Positions 29,164 to 40,965 are shown, counted from the first letter of the stretch. The stretch is DNA of 64,000 nucleotides from Vibrio splendidus (GCF_024347615.1 NZ_AP025508.1:248001-312000); one strand, 5' to 3'. Numbers and translations are program-made. Notes: generated from the sequence alone by a model not told the origin.

Positions 29164-31449
29164 ATGACGATCAAAATACTGCCAGCTCGATTAGCTAACC
29201 AAATCGCAGCGGGTGAAGTGGTAGAAAGACCAGCTTCTGTTGTAAAAGAGCTGGTTGAGAACAGTTTGGATTCAGGTGCCACACGTATCGATATTGATAT
29301 CGAGAAAGGCGGCGCTAAGATGATCCGCGTTCGTGACAACGGTAAGGGCATCGTTAAAGATGAGCTTGCGTTGGCGCTGAGCCGTCATGCTACCTCTAAG
29401 ATTCATACCCTTGATGACCTTGAGGCGATCGTCAGCCTTGGTTTCCGTGGTGAAGCGCTCGCGAGTATCAGCTCTGTTGCGCGCTTAACCATGACTTCAC
29501 GCCCTGCCACTCAAGATCAAGCTTGGGCAGCACACAGTGAAGGTCGTGACATGCAGGTGAAACTGCAGCCTGCAGCGCATCCCATTGGTACCTCAGTTGA
29601 GGTGTTGGACCTGTTCTTCAATACGCCAGCACGCCGCAAGTTCTTACGCACCGAGAAAACCGAGTTCACGCATATCGATGAGCTGCTTAAACGCATCGCA
29701 TTGAGTCGCTTTGATGTGACGATTAACCTTCGTCATAATGGTAAAATGATTCGTCAGTACCGCGCTGCCAAAACACAAGTTCAAGCAGAAAAGCGAATCG
29801 CTGCGGTATGTGGCAATCCTTTTGTTCGTCATATGCTTAAGATCGAACTTGAGCATCAAGGCCTAAAACTTCATGGCTGGATCACCACGCCAGAAGGAGC
29901 AAGACAACAAAGCGATCTGCAATACTGCTATGTGAATGGTCGTATGATGCGTGACAAGCTGATCAATCATGCGATTCGTCAAAGCTACGAAACCAGCCTG
30001 CGCCCAGACCAATTTGCGACGTATGTGTTGTTCATTGAGCTAGACCCACATCAGGTGGACGTGAATGTTCACCCCGCCAAACACGAAGTGCGTTTCCATC
30101 AAGCCCGCCTTGTACATGATTTCACTTACCAAGCACTGAGTGATGGACTAGCCCAAAGCAAACAAATTGATGCAGCACCGATCAAGCAGTCTGCGTTTCA
30201 TCAGTCAGAAGTGATTCATCAGTCAGAAGTGATTCATCATCAGCAAGATAGCTTGAACTCTGGTATCGGTGAAGTGGCCAGTTTCTCAGAGCCTGAAAGC
30301 TCAATGCCTAGCCGTTCGGATCAAACCCAAGTCTCTGATAGTGAACGACATGCTATTGAGCAAACGCCAGCCTACCCGAGAAAAGCAGAGTCTGAGCGCG
30401 CTTATGATCAACCTCAACACAGCGTTAATGATGGTGGGCAGCGCTATAGCTCAACAGCCAACCGAGGTTCATCGTCTAGCATTGGTTCATCGCCTAGCAG
30501 GGGCTCTTCAACCAACTTAGATTCGTCTACTAACATTAGTTCAGCTAACACAGGCTCGTCGGCTCGCGAAACCAGTTTTACCGGGTCCCCTCGTCAAGAG
30601 TGGATCGAGTCCCGACCTGAACCTAAAAAAGAAAAAGAGCCAAACCAGCACCACGGTGAACCCGCGCCCTCTAAACGAGAAGTGAAAGCCTATAAAGAGC
30701 TTCTGAAAACGCCAGATTTTGATGGTCAAGTTGTAGTTCCATCATCTCCTCAAGAGCATGTGGCACCAGTAGAAACCAAAGACAACATAGAAAATATCGA
30801 AAATAAAGAAGCTAAGCCTGGTCAACAGAATCCTGTTCATTCAAAACCAAGAGCTCCTGTGACGGACTTAGGCAAAGCCGTCTCGGTAGTGGAACGCCAA
30901 TATTTGGTAATGGGAAACAAAAACGGCAGCGTATTGGTGTCTCTAGCCAAAGCGGAATTGCTACGTGTGATAGGCCAACTTGATACTCGAGAAGGGGCGT
31001 TAAAAAGCCAACCGCTATTGGTGCCTTTATCGATTAAGCTTGGTAGTGAACTTGTCGAGGTTGCTAAGGCGTTGAGCCAAACACTGGCGTTATTGGGGAT
31101 TGAGCTTAAGGCGCGAAACAGTGAAGCGGTAATGGTGATGGGCGTGCCTTCTCCTTTGAGGCAGCAAAACTTACAAATTTTGATCCCAGATCTGTTATCT
31201 TACGCGGCTTCATTAAACGCTCAGATTGTCGATAATCACGCTGCTACTGTTTTTAACGATATGTTGCCATCATTGGTCAACTGGATCGGGATTCAAACGG
31301 CACAAGTAAAAAGCGACTACACTTTATCTGAAGCGGTTCAACTAGTTGGGGAACTTGAACAGCTTTGGCATGGTCTACTTCCATTAGATGATCCAGAGTT
31401 TGTAAATCCTATCGACTTTTCAGCGACCATAGCCGCGTTTACGGTTTAA
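29164..31449 (+). CDS. mutL: DNA mismatch repair protein MutL
   Basis: 761 residues, about 145 more than E. coli MutL (615). The N-terminal GHKL ATPase core is complete: [34 protein letters not shown] and [10 protein letters not shown]. The C-terminal dimerisation domain (about 575-755) lacks an endonuclease DQHAxxE motif, as expected in a MutH-using bacterium. The extra length is in the linker (about 335-570). It is Ser/Gln/Glu-rich, with a tandem HQSEVI repeat and an SSTN/GSS-rich stretch. Its ATPase coordinates MutS and MutH in repair. Between amiB and miaA, the E. coli order. Confidence 0.97.
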   Translation: MTIKILPARLANQIAAGEVVERPASVVKELVENSLDSGATRIDIDIEKGGAKMIRVRDNGKGIVKDELALALSRHATSKIHTLDDLEAIVSLGFRGEALASISSVARLTMTSRPATQDQAWAAHSEGRDMQVKLQPAAHPIGTSVEVLDLFFNTPARRKFLRTEKTEFTHIDELLKRIALSRFDVTINLRHNGKMIRQYRAAKTQVQAEKRIAAVCGNPFVRHMLKIELEHQGLKLHGWITTPEGARQQSDLQYCYVNGRMMRDKLINHAIRQSYETSLRPDQFATYVLFIELDPHQVDVNVHPAKHEVRFHQARLVHDFTYQALSDGLAQSKQIDAAPIKQSAFHQSEVIHQSEVIHHQQDSLNSGIGEVASFSEPESSMPSRSDQTQVSDSERHAIEQTPAYPRKAESERAYDQPQHSVNDGGQRYSSTANRGSSSSIGSSPSRGSSTNLDSSTNISSANTGSSARETSFTGSPRQEWIESRPEPKKEKEPNQHHGEPAPSKREVKAYKELLKTPDFDGQVVVPSSPQEHVAPVETKDNIENIENKEAKPGQQNPVHSKPRAPVTDLGKAVSVVERQYLVMGNKNGSVLVSLAKAELLRVIGQLDTREGALKSQPLLVPLSIKLGSELVEVAKALSQTLALLGIELKARNSEAVMVMGVPSPLRQQNLQILIPDLLSYAASLNAQIVDNHAATVFNDMLPSLVNWIGIQTAQVKSDYTLSEAVQLVGELEQLWHGLLPLDDPEFVNPIDFSATIAAFTV

Positions 31450-31546
31450 CTTTTTCGCGATGGCATTTATCTTTGCAACTGAATGTATCGCGATACGAAG
31501 CCCTTTTTTATAAAGCGCTCTAACAGAGAAACAAATACAAAATATC

Positions 31547-32479
31547 ATGACTGAAAAATTACCTTTAGCGTTGTTTTTAATGGGCCCTACGGCATCAGGA
31601 AAAACAGATTTAGCTATCCGCTTACGTCAGAAGTACCCAGTAGAGATCATCAGTGTCGACTCAGCATTGATCTACAAAGACATGGATATCGGCACCGCTA
31701 AACCGGATGCAGGAGAGCTCGCGCTCGCGCCCCATCGTTTGATTGATATTCTCGATCCAAGCGAAGCGTATTCTGCGGCAGATTTTCGTCGTGATGCGAT
31801 CAATGAAATGAATAAGATTGTAGCGGAAGGAAAAATCCCGTTACTGGTTGGTGGCACAATGCTGTACTACAAAGCATTGTTGGAAGGCTTATCGCCATTA
31901 CCGGCCGCGGATCAAGAGATTCGTAAGCAGATTGAAGCGGAGTCTATTGAACAGGGTTGGCAGGCATTGCATGATCAATTAAGAGAGATAGATCCCGTAT
32001 CCGCTGAAAGAATACACCCAAATGATCCACAAAGGCTTTCAAGGGCATTGGAAGTTTACCGAATTTCGGGTAAAACATTAACAGAGCTAACTCAAACGAA
32101 AGGCGATAGCCTGCCATTTCGTGTAAAACAATTTGCAATAGCTCCCAAGGAAAGGAAAGAGCTCCATCGCCGCATTGAACTTCGCTTTGAGAAGATGATA
32201 GAGGCGGGGTTTGAAGATGAGATGAAGGCGTTATATGCCAGAGACGATCTTCACCCTGAACTGCCATCGATCCGATGCGTTGGTTATAGGCAGATGTGGG
32301 ATTATTTAGATGGGAATTGCGATTTAGACGAAGCGGTTTTCCGTGGTGTCTGCGCAACCCGTCAATTGGCCAAGCGACAAATCACCTGGTTACGCAGTTG
32401 GGATGATTTAACTTGGTTGGATAGCGAAAACATTGAACAGGCGTTAGAAACTCTTTCAGATGCAATAGCATCTGATTAG
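31547..32479 (+). CDS. miaA: tRNA dimethylallyltransferase
   Basis: 310 residues. P-loop GPTASGKT is near residue 13, followed by [19 protein letters not shown] and a C-terminal [19 protein letters not shown] block that contacts tRNA. MiaA adds the isopentenyl group to A37 of UNN-decoding tRNAs. Followed by hfq after 192 bp; in E. coli this region carries several hfq promoters, including heat-shock ones within miaA. Confidence 0.97.
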   Translation: MTEKLPLALFLMGPTASGKTDLAIRLRQKYPVEIISVDSALIYKDMDIGTAKPDAGELALAPHRLIDILDPSEAYSAADFRRDAINEMNKIVAEGKIPLLVGGTMLYYKALLEGLSPLPAADQEIRKQIEAESIEQGWQALHDQLREIDPVSAERIHPNDPQRLSRALEVYRISGKTLTELTQTKGDSLPFRVKQFAIAPKERKELHRRIELRFEKMIEAGFEDEMKALYARDDLHPELPSIRCVGYRQMWDYLDGNCDLDEAVFRGVCATRQLAKRQITWLRSWDDLTWLDSENIEQALETLSDAIASD

Positions 32480-32641
32480 TATTGCTGTGTATAATGTGAT
32501 CGCTTTTGCGTGAATATACTCTGAAAAGGATCAGTTATTGAGGCTTTTAAAAATCACAGCCTTTCAATAACAACGGAGTTTTTTTATTCGTTTAGCTCAG
32601 ATGCAAAGGCCGCACCTTTTTGTGCACCACTAGCTAAATAA

Positions 32642-32938
<297 letters not shown>

Positions 32939-32982
32939 TCGTTCAATTGATACAGCTTGTGCTGTAATAAGGAGTTGGTTGC

Positions 32983-34290
32983 TTGTTTGACCGTTATGAA
33001 TCCGGCGAGCGAGCCGTACTTGTTCATATCAACTTCACGCAAGAGGGAGAATGGGAAGACCTAAGCGAATGTGAAATGCTGGTCTCCTCAGCGGGGGTAG
33101 AAACGCTACAAGTGATTACTGGTAGCCGACAATCCCCACTCCCTAAATACTACGTTGGAGAAGGTAAAGCCCTAGAAATCGCTCAAGCCGTTCAGCTGAC
33201 CGGTGCTGAAATTGTGATTTTTAACCACTCTCTCTCTCCTGCCCAAGAGCGAAACCTCGAGCAATTGTGTAAATGTCGTGTGATTGATCGCACGGGTTTA
33301 ATCTTAGATATCTTTGCACAACGTGCGCGAACTCATGAAGGTAAGCTACAAGTTGAGCTTGCTCAGCTTCGTCATATCTCTACCCGATTGATTCGTGGTT
33401 GGACTCACCTTGAAAGGCAGAAAGGTGGTATTGGTCTTCGTGGTCCAGGTGAAACTCAACTGGAAACCGATCGACGTTTGTTGCGTGACCGTATAAAAGC
33501 GATATTACGTCGTTTAGCGAAAGTGGCTAAGCAGCGTGAACAAGGACGACGTGCTCGTAATCGAGCTGAAATCCCAACAATTTCTTTGGTTGGTTATACC
33601 AACGCAGGGAAATCAACACTTTTCAATCAAATCACTAGTGCAGGTGTTTATGCGGCAGACCAACTGTTTGCAACTCTAGACCCAACACTACGTAAGATTG
33701 AATTGGCAGATGTCGGGCCTGCAATTCTCGCAGATACCGTAGGTTTTATCCGTCATCTACCACACGACTTGGTCGCTGCGTTCAAGGCTACGTTACAAGA
33801 GACGCAGGAAGCTGACATTTTGTTACATGTTGTTGATGCCAGTGATGACCGCTTTCGTGAGAACATTCAGGCTGTTCATGAAGTATTAGAAGAAATCGAT
33901 GCTCATGAAGTGCCAACCCTTGTAGTCATGAACAAAATTGACTGCATGGAAGACCAAAAACCTCGAATTGAAAGAGACGAAGAGGGCGCACCACGCGCTG
34001 TTTGGGTTTCTGCAATGGAAGGAGAAGGGATTGAACTGCTGTTTGAGGCTTTAACTGAGCGTTTAGCGAGTCAAATGGTTCAATTCCGGTTGTGTATTCC
34101 ACATCAACATCAAGGCCGTATTCGCAGCTTATTCTTCGAGATGAAATGTATTCAACAGGAAGAGTATGATGAAAATGGTAACTTGTTGATAGATATCCGA
34201 ATGCAACAAATAGATTGGTCTAAACTTGAAAAAAGAGAAGGGGCGCTCTTAGGTGACTTTATCGTTACCAAAGAGACTGCTACAGTATAA
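32983..34290 (+). CDS. hflX: Ribosome-associated GTPase HflX
   Basis: 435 residues starting at TTG behind AAGGAG; the start is supported because the protein then begins MFDRYESGE, like the E. coli protein. An N-terminal HflX domain contains the glycine-rich GGIGLRGPGETQLETDRR linker motif. The GTPase domain follows, with GYTNAGKSTLFN (G1), DTVGF (G3) and NKID (G4). It splits stalled or heat-damaged ribosomes. It forms an operon with hfq (44 bp gap) and hflKC. Confidence 0.96.
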   Translation: MFDRYESGERAVLVHINFTQEGEWEDLSECEMLVSSAGVETLQVITGSRQSPLPKYYVGEGKALEIAQAVQLTGAEIVIFNHSLSPAQERNLEQLCKCRVIDRTGLILDIFAQRARTHEGKLQVELAQLRHISTRLIRGWTHLERQKGGIGLRGPGETQLETDRRLLRDRIKAILRRLAKVAKQREQGRRARNRAEIPTISLVGYTNAGKSTLFNQITSAGVYAADQLFATLDPTLRKIELADVGPAILADTVGFIRHLPHDLVAAFKATLQETQEADILLHVVDASDDRFRENIQAVHEVLEEIDAHEVPTLVVMNKIDCMEDQKPRIERDEEGAPRAVWVSAMEGEGIELLFEALTERLASQMVQFRLCIPHQHQGRIRSLFFEMKCIQQEEYDENGNLLIDIRMQQIDWSKLEKREGALLGDFIVTKETATV

Positions 34291-34317
34291 CGTCATATCA
34301 AATGATGGAGCTTTCTA

Positions 34318-35520
34318 ATGGCGTGGAATGAGCCTGGAAATAATAACAACGGCGATAATAACGGCCGCGATAATGACCCTTGGGGTAAGAACAATAATCG
34401 CGGCGGCCGAGATCAAGGACCGCCAGACTTAGACGAAGTGTTTAGTAAACTAAGTCAAAAGTTAGGTGGCAAGTTTGGTAAAAAAGGTGGCAACGGTAAC
34501 GGGCCATCTATTGGTGGTGGCGGTGCGATTGGCTTTGGTGTCATTGCTGTCATTGCGATTGCTATCTGGTTCTTCGCTGGTTTCTACACCGTTGGCGAAG
34601 CAGAAAGAGCCGTTGTACTTCGACTGGGTCAATTCGACCGTATCGAAGAACCGGGTCTTAACTGGCACCCACGCTTCATCGATGAAATCAAAGATGAGCA
34701 ACTGGTTAACGTTCAAGCGATTCGTTCTCTACGTGCTTCTGGCACCATGCTAACGAAAGATGAAAACGTTGTGACGGTTGAAATGGGCGTTCAATACCGT
34801 GTTTCTGACCCATACAAGTACTTGTATCGTGTAACGGATGCGGACGATAGCTTACGTCAAGCAACTGATTCTGCGCTTCGTGCGGTAATTGGTGACTCAC
34901 TAATGGATAGTATCCTAACAAGTGGTCGTCAGCAGATTCGTCAAAGCACTCAAGAAACGTTGAACCGTATTATTGATAGCTACGACATGGGTATTCTGAT
35001 TGTTGACGTGAACTTCCAGTCAGCACGTCCACCTGAGCAAGTTAAAGATGCATTTGATGATGCTATCGCGGCTCGAGAGGATGAAGAGCGTTTTGAGCGT
35101 GAAGCTGAAGCTTACCGAAATGACATTCTTCCAAAAGCAACAGGTCGTGCTGAGCGTTTGAAGAAAGAAGCGGTGGGTTACTCAGAGCGCACAGTTAATG
35201 GTGCTCTAGGTCAAGTTGCTCAGTTCGAGAAGCTTTTACCTGAATACCAAGCTGCTCCTGAAGTAACACGTAACCGTATGTACCTTGATACAATGGAAAA
35301 AGTGTACTCAAGCACATCGAAAGTCCTGATTGATTCTGAATCAAGCGGTAACTTGCTATACCTACCAATTGATAAGCTAGGCGCACAAGGTGGTTCTCAG
35401 TCGGGCACTCGCCCTGCAAAAGCATCATCAACTTACGATCAAATTGAGTTAGAAACTCAAGCGGATCCAAAGTCTAGCACTCAAACTCGTTCAGACAGTT
35501 CACGTCAAGGGAGATACTAA
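34318..35520 (+). CDS. hflK: FtsH protease modulator HflK
   Basis: 400 residues. The N-terminal cytoplasmic region is rich in Asn, Gly and Asp (NNNNGDNNGRDND). One membrane helix lies at about 73-93, followed by a periplasmic SPFH/band-7 domain beginning GFYTVGEAERAVVLRLGQF. A C-terminal helix-rich coiled-coil and a Ser/Thr-rich tail follow. With HflC it forms a large cage around FtsH in the membrane that limits protease access. hflC starts 2 bp after its stop. Confidence 0.96.
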   Translation: MAWNEPGNNNNGDNNGRDNDPWGKNNNRGGRDQGPPDLDEVFSKLSQKLGGKFGKKGGNGNGPSIGGGGAIGFGVIAVIAIAIWFFAGFYTVGEAERAVVLRLGQFDRIEEPGLNWHPRFIDEIKDEQLVNVQAIRSLRASGTMLTKDENVVTVEMGVQYRVSDPYKYLYRVTDADDSLRQATDSALRAVIGDSLMDSILTSGRQQIRQSTQETLNRIIDSYDMGILIVDVNFQSARPPEQVKDAFDDAIAAREDEERFEREAEAYRNDILPKATGRAERLKKEAVGYSERTVNGALGQVAQFEKLLPEYQAAPEVTRNRMYLDTMEKVYSSTSKVLIDSESSGNLLYLPIDKLGAQGGSQSGTRPAKASSTYDQIELETQADPKSSTQTRSDSSRQGRY

Positions 35521-35522
35521 TA

Positions 35523-36500
35523 ATGCGTAAATTAATGATCCCTGTATTAGTTGTGACGATTGCCCTTCTATTGATGTCACTATTTGTGATTCAAGAAGGC
35601 GAGCGTGGCATGGTAATTCGTTTTGGTCGAGTTCTCGATGACAACGGCGTATCACGAATCTATGAACCAGGCTTGCACTTTAAACTGCCTATGTTTGATC
35701 GTGTAAAAGTACTTGATGCTCGTATTCAAACGATGGATGGTCGTTCTGACCGTTTCGTAACATCAGAGAAAAAAGATGTTCTAATTGATACCTACGCAAA
35801 ATGGCGTATTGCTGATTTTGGACGTTTTTATCTGAGTACTGGCGGCGGCAATATCATGACGGCAGAAGCACTTCTTGAGCGTAAAGTGACAGATGTTCTT
35901 CGTTCTGAAATTGGTGCTCGTGAAATTAAGCAGATCGTGTCAGGCCCTCGTAATAAGGACATCCTGCCAGACTCTGCTGATAGCGAAGTCGTCACAACGG
36001 TAGCAGCTGCAGAAGCTCTAGAAGTTGATGGCGAACGCGATAAGATCATGGAAAACGTTTTGTCTGGAACGTCAGAAAGTGCAATGGCTGATTTAGGTGT
36101 TGAAGTTGTTGATTTCCGAATGAAGAAGATTAACCTTCCTGACGAAATCAGTGAATCTATCTACCGCCGTATGCGTGCAGAACGTGAATCGGTTGCTCGT
36201 AGACACCGTTCTCAAGGTCGTGAGAAAGCAGAAGTTATCCGTGCTCAAGCTGAGCTAGAAGTAGCAACAGTTCTTGCAGAAGCTGACCGTACAGCTCGAA
36301 TCACTCGTGGTGATGCAGATGCAGAAGCAGCGAAGATCTACTCTGATGTGTACAGTAAAGATCCTGAGTTCTATGGCTTCATGCGTTCATTGCAAGCTTA
36401 TGAGACATCGTTTAGCGATAAGAGCGACATTCTAGTACTGGATCCGAAGACTGACTTCTTCCAATACATGAATCAAGCGAGCGGCGCTCCAGCAAAATAA
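35523..36500 (+). CDS. hflC: FtsH protease modulator HflC
   Basis: 325 residues. An N-terminal membrane anchor (about 4-22) is followed by the SPFH domain (VIQEGERGMVIRFGRVL) and a long charged helix (about 200-270, RRMRAERESVARRHRSQGRE). The C-terminus ends in the conserved pattern LDPKTDFFQYM. It is the partner of HflK in the FtsH-HflKC complex. Last gene of the hfq-hflX-hflK-hflC operon, ended by a strong terminator. Confidence 0.96.
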   Translation: MRKLMIPVLVVTIALLLMSLFVIQEGERGMVIRFGRVLDDNGVSRIYEPGLHFKLPMFDRVKVLDARIQTMDGRSDRFVTSEKKDVLIDTYAKWRIADFGRFYLSTGGGNIMTAEALLERKVTDVLRSEIGAREIKQIVSGPRNKDILPDSADSEVVTTVAAAEALEVDGERDKIMENVLSGTSESAMADLGVEVVDFRMKKINLPDEISESIYRRMRAERESVARRHRSQGREKAEVIRAQAELEVATVLAEADRTARITRGDADAEAAKIYSDVYSKDPEFYGFMRSLQAYETSFSDKSDILVLDPKTDFFQYMNQASGAPAK

Positions 36501-36551
36501 GCTGATGCGTTAGCGGATGCTTAGCTCAATAAGCAAAATACGTTAAAACTT

Positions 36552-36579
36552 AAAAGGCTCCCATTATGGGAGCCTTTTT
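36552..36579 (+). terminator. Rho-independent terminator of hflKC
   Basis: AAAAGGCTCCCA and TGGGAGCCTTTT with a 3-nt loop and five T. Confidence 0.92.
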
Positions 36580-36593
36580 GTTTTCTATTCTTT

Positions 36594-36635
36594 AAAGACT
36601 GAAGACTGAAGACTGAAGACTAAGGACTAAAGACT
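36594..36635. repeat. 7-bp tandem repeat, six copies
   Basis: AAAGACT, three GAAGACT, AAGGACT, AAAGACT in a row. It lies between the hflC terminator and the DUF2065 gene. Confidence 0.85.
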
Positions 36636-36695
36636 GAATATTGGCCATTAGGTCCTCGAGGAAAATCGAGCGACAGAGCCGTGCTTTGAGAAAGC

Positions 36696-36884
36696 CTAGC
36701 GGTAGGTCATGAAAGCGATAACGACGCCGGCAACCACAAGGCAACCGCCAATTCGGCGCAGTTGCGTGTCTGGCTGTTGGCTTAATTGAGCAACCATGTT
36801 TCTCCAGCCATTGGGTGCAATCAAGGGCCCCAGCCCTTCAACGATAAGAACAAGCCCGATTGCGAGCCAGATAGAATTAGACAT
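36696..36884 (-). CDS. DUF2065 (YjeT-like) small membrane protein
   Basis: 62 residues from the ATG at 36884; a longer frame upstream looks non-coding. There are two hydrophobic helices with a short loop, and the family pattern IWLAIGLVLIVEGLGPLIAPNGWR. In E. coli yjeT sits between hflC and purA on the same strand; here the gene is in the same place but reversed, reading against hflC. Function is unknown; possibly linked to the HflKC membrane complex by position only. Confidence 0.85.
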   Translation of the reverse strand: MSNSIWLAIGLVLIVEGLGPLIAPNGWRNMVAQLSQQPDTQLRRIGGCLVVAGVVIAFMTYR

Positions 36885-37035
36885 GTTGCTGCCTTTTGCC
36901 TGTAAAAAGATAATAATATCAGCATCTTTACGGATCTTCGCGGTGTCATTGCAAATTTGCTTGTCGTTAGCTTTAACAATTATGAACAAAAAATGACTGC
37001 AAGAAATGTGATTCGGTGCTAGAATCCATTTTTAA

Positions 37036-38373
<1,338 letters not shown>

Positions 38374-38387
38374 TGCCCGCTGAGTGA

Positions 38388-38416
38388 TTACCACAGCACA
38401 AACCGTACTGTGGTAA
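38388..38416. repeat. 9-bp inverted repeat after purA
   Basis: TTACCACAG and CTGTGGTAA with an 11-nt loop; no T-run. It precedes the true terminator at 38465. Confidence 0.5.
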
Positions 38417-38464
38417 TTAAAGTACTTTGATACTTAAAGTGCTCTGATAATGAAATAGTTTTCT

Positions 38465-38493
38465 AAAAGCCGACTTTATTAAGTCGGCTTTTT
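38465..38493 (+). terminator. Rho-independent terminator of purA
   Basis: A 12-bp stem AAAAGCCGACTT / AAGTCGGCTTTT with loop TATT and a T-run. Confidence 0.93.
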
Positions 38494-38581
38494 AATACCT
38501 GCAATTTAGCCACGCACTCTTTGATGGTGATCTTTTAAGCGTCATCAGGCAAAATATTGCCCATTAGCGGCAAGTTTTGTC

Positions 38582-38608
38582 TAAAGCCGTCAGGGTTATT
38601 GCCGATAC
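38582..38608 (+). promoter_or_regulatory. Sigma-28 (FliA) promoter of motX
   Basis: TAAAGCCG, an 11-bp spacer and GCCGATAC. This fits the sigma-28 consensus (TAAAGTTT-N11-GCCGATAA) at the key positions. It lies about 99 bp before the motX start. Confidence 0.85.
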
Positions 38609-38706
38609 AGATATCATGGAAAGTGAAGTTCACCCTGTTTTGTGCGTGTAGAAATCCTCTGCGGCCCTCAATAGATAACTTTAGCGACAGATAATAGAGT
38701 GCAGGT

Positions 38707-39342
38707 ATGAAGCTACGAATTGTAGCAGCTTCATTGATAATGGCGCTGAGCTCACCCTTGAGTCATGCAAATTTGACTGACGTGGGAGAGCCCGTTCCAA
38801 TATATACAGAAGCTGAACTGATTAATTTAATCGAGAATAATCAACACCTAGAGCGAGTGAAAGCTGATAAGTGCCAGTTAGTTGAAGATATCGTTGCTCG
38901 TGCAACGCGTATTAGCTTGCCTTCTTATGAGTTTTTATACGGTGATATGTTGGCTTGGGGCGTGTGTGTTCCACAAGATGTCGAGCTTGGCATTTACTAT
39001 ATGGAAAACGCGGCGCATCAAGGTTTACCGGCTGCACTAGAGCAGCTAGGTCGTTATTATTCTCGCGGTACTTTGGTGCAACAAGACAAAGAACGCGCGA
39101 TTCCGTATTTACGTGAAGCGGCCTCTATGGGTAACCTAAGTGCGAGTATTCACTTAGCGGAACTCTTGCTGCGTGATTACGGTAGCCCGTTAGATTATGA
39201 AGATGCTTACCGCTGGTTATACAACTCGGTGACTGCGGATGATAGGCAACACAAACGCATCACCGTGCTTCGAAGCGGTCTGGAACAGAGAATGCCGGAC
39301 AATATTATTGCTCGAGCAAAACGCCGAGACGTGTTCTGGTAA
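38707..39342 (+). CDS. motX: Sodium-driven polar flagellar motor protein MotX
   Basis: 211 residues, the length of Vibrio MotX. A signal peptide (about 1-21, SSPLSHA) precedes Sel1-type repeats (about 75-180; YLREAASMGNLSASIHLAELL), with cysteines at CQLVED and GVCVPQD. MotX with MotY forms the T-ring around the basal body that anchors PomAB stators in the periplasm. Identification rests on length, motifs, the sigma-28 promoter upstream and the purA neighbour known from other vibrios. Confidence 0.92.
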   Translation: MKLRIVAASLIMALSSPLSHANLTDVGEPVPIYTEAELINLIENNQHLERVKADKCQLVEDIVARATRISLPSYEFLYGDMLAWGVCVPQDVELGIYYMENAAHQGLPAALEQLGRYYSRGTLVQQDKERAIPYLREAASMGNLSASIHLAELLLRDYGSPLDYEDAYRWLYNSVTADDRQHKRITVLRSGLEQRMPDNIIARAKRRDVFW

Positions 39343-39363
39343 TTACGAATATTAATTAAGGTT

Positions 39364-39395
39364 AGATGGTGAACGACTGCACTCGTTAACCATCT
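39364..39395. repeat. Imperfect inverted repeat after motX
   Basis: AGATGGT-GAACGA is mirrored by TCGTTAACCATCT. No T-run directly after it; it sits 27 bp before the shared terminator. Confidence 0.4.
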
Positions 39396-39421
39396 ATCTT
39401 GATATAGAAAGATACCGTATT

Positions 39422-39460
39422 AAAAAGGCCTCGTAGGTAAATACCTATGAGGCCTTTTTT
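39422..39460. terminator. Bidirectional terminator between motX and the amidohydrolase gene
   Basis: AAAAAGGCCTC..AGGT - AAAT - ACCT..GAGGCCTTTTT, with T-runs on both strands. Confidence 0.93.
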
Positions 39461-39497
39461 GATCTTAACGGTAAACCGTTTATCTCACTCGGTGGCG

Positions 39498-40907
39498 TTA
39501 TTGAACAACTTCACCAGATTCAATCACCGTCTTACGAACGACTTTGGTGAAATCGAGTGCTTCTTGGCGAATCTTATCTTCATCGACCGTTAGCATGTCG
39601 CGGTCTTGCATGATGATCTTACCGTCAACGATGGTGTGGCGAACGTTACCCGAGTTAGCTGAGTAAACTAATGCCGAGTATGGGTTGTAGACTGGAACCA
39701 TGTTTGGCGCTTTCGTATCGATCACTATGATGTCGGCGAGTTTACCGGCTTCAAGAGAACCGATCTTATCTTCCATGTGTAGCGCTTTTGCTGCGCCCAT
39801 TGTTGCCATGTCGATCACTTTGATCGGCGGCATTGCGGCACGATCTTTATTAACCAGCTTGTGAACTTTAGCGACTTGGTTGAATTCATCAATGGTGCTC
39901 AGTGTGTTACCAGACATTGGGCCATCAGTACCTAAACCAATACGAACGTTTTCGTCATACATCTTAAGCGCAGGAGATACACCTTTTGCTGACTTGATGT
40001 TAGCACTCATGTTGTGAGCCACACCCATATCCGATTTTTTCACTAGCTCGATATCATGATCGTCAACGAGGATCATGTGTGCACCCACCAAGTTTTTGTT
40101 GAGTGCGCCAATGCTGTCCATGTATTGAACCGGTGATAGGCCATCTGAACGCTCGGCGATTTTCTCTTCTTCACGGTGTGATTCTGCTAGGTGAATCATT
40201 ACTGGTACATCGAGCTCTAGAGAGAGCTTAGAGATCTTCTGCAGTATCTCTGTGGTGTTGGTGTAAGGCGCGTGTGGTGCAAACGCGGGTGTGATACGCG
40301 GGTGGTCTTTGTATTCTTCAATGAAATTCAGCGCGTATTGGATGCCTTCTTCCGCATTAGCCGCATCAGCGACTGGGAACTTAATCACGGTTTCACCAAG
40401 AATGGCACGCATACCGATCTTATCGACAGTTTTCGCAACTTCATCTTCAAAGTAGTACATGTCGGCGTAAGTCGTGACACCGCCTTTTACCATTTCAACG
40501 TTACCGAGATTAGCGCCAATGCGTACCATGTCTCGCGATACCAGTTTCTTCTCTAGAGGGAAGATATAACGGTGAAGACGGTCAGGCACATCATCGGCCA
40601 ACGAGCGGAAAACCGTCATCGATACGTGAGTATGAGTATTGATGAGACCCGGCATGACGATATCGCCATCCACGTCTAACACTTGTTTCGCTTGGTACTG
40701 CTTCTCTAGTGAAGCATCACCAACGGCAATGATTTTGTTGTCTTTTACGACAACAGTACCGCTCTCATAAACCGTTTTGTCTTGGTTCATGGTTAGAACC
40801 ATTGCATCGGTAATCATCAGGTCAGCTTTTTCCATTGCTGAACTCGCAAATGGAAATAGAGCGAGGCTTGCCATTGCTGAAGCCAATAGGGTGCGTTTTA
40901 GTTTCAT
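39498..40907 (-). CDS. Exported amidohydrolase of the MTA/SAH-adenosine deaminase (TRZ/ATZ) type
   Basis: 469 residues from the ATG at 40907; 19 further in-frame codons upstream overlap the operator region and are rejected. The N-terminus is a clear signal peptide (MKLKRTLLASAMASLALFPF, then ASSA before M25). The metal ligands of the amidohydrolase superfamily follow: GLINTHTHVSM, the FAPHAPYT histidine, IHLAESHREEE and GLGTDGPMSGN. The nearest known enzymes (MtaD, SAH deaminase, TrzN/AtzA relatives) deaminate or dechlorinate aromatic rings and are cytoplasmic. This one appears periplasmic, perhaps for scavenging nucleosides. Substrate is inference. A PurR-like operator precedes it. Confidence 0.85.
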   Translation of the reverse strand: MKLKRTLLASAMASLALFPFASSAMEKADLMITDAMVLTMNQDKTVYESGTVVVKDNKIIAVGDASLEKQYQAKQVLDVDGDIVMPGLINTHTHVSMTVFRSLADDVPDRLHRYIFPLEKKLVSRDMVRIGANLGNVEMVKGGVTTYADMYYFEDEVAKTVDKIGMRAILGETVIKFPVADAANAEEGIQYALNFIEEYKDHPRITPAFAPHAPYTNTTEILQKISKLSLELDVPVMIHLAESHREEEKIAERSDGLSPVQYMDSIGALNKNLVGAHMILVDDHDIELVKKSDMGVAHNMSANIKSAKGVSPALKMYDENVRIGLGTDGPMSGNTLSTIDEFNQVAKVHKLVNKDRAAMPPIKVIDMATMGAAKALHMEDKIGSLEAGKLADIIVIDTKAPNMVPVYNPYSALVYSANSGNVRHTIVDGKIIMQDRDMLTVDEDKIRQEALDFTKVVRKTVIESGEVVQ

Positions 40908-40965
40908 ATCAATACTCAGAACAGGAGTTGGTAAAGTGTCGGGATAATAGTGTATTTCATTCATG

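Noticed and set aside
36950..36966. PurR operator upstream of purA (GCAAATTTGC)
   Set aside because: The central spacing is two bases short of the PurR consensus, so it is not a credible site.
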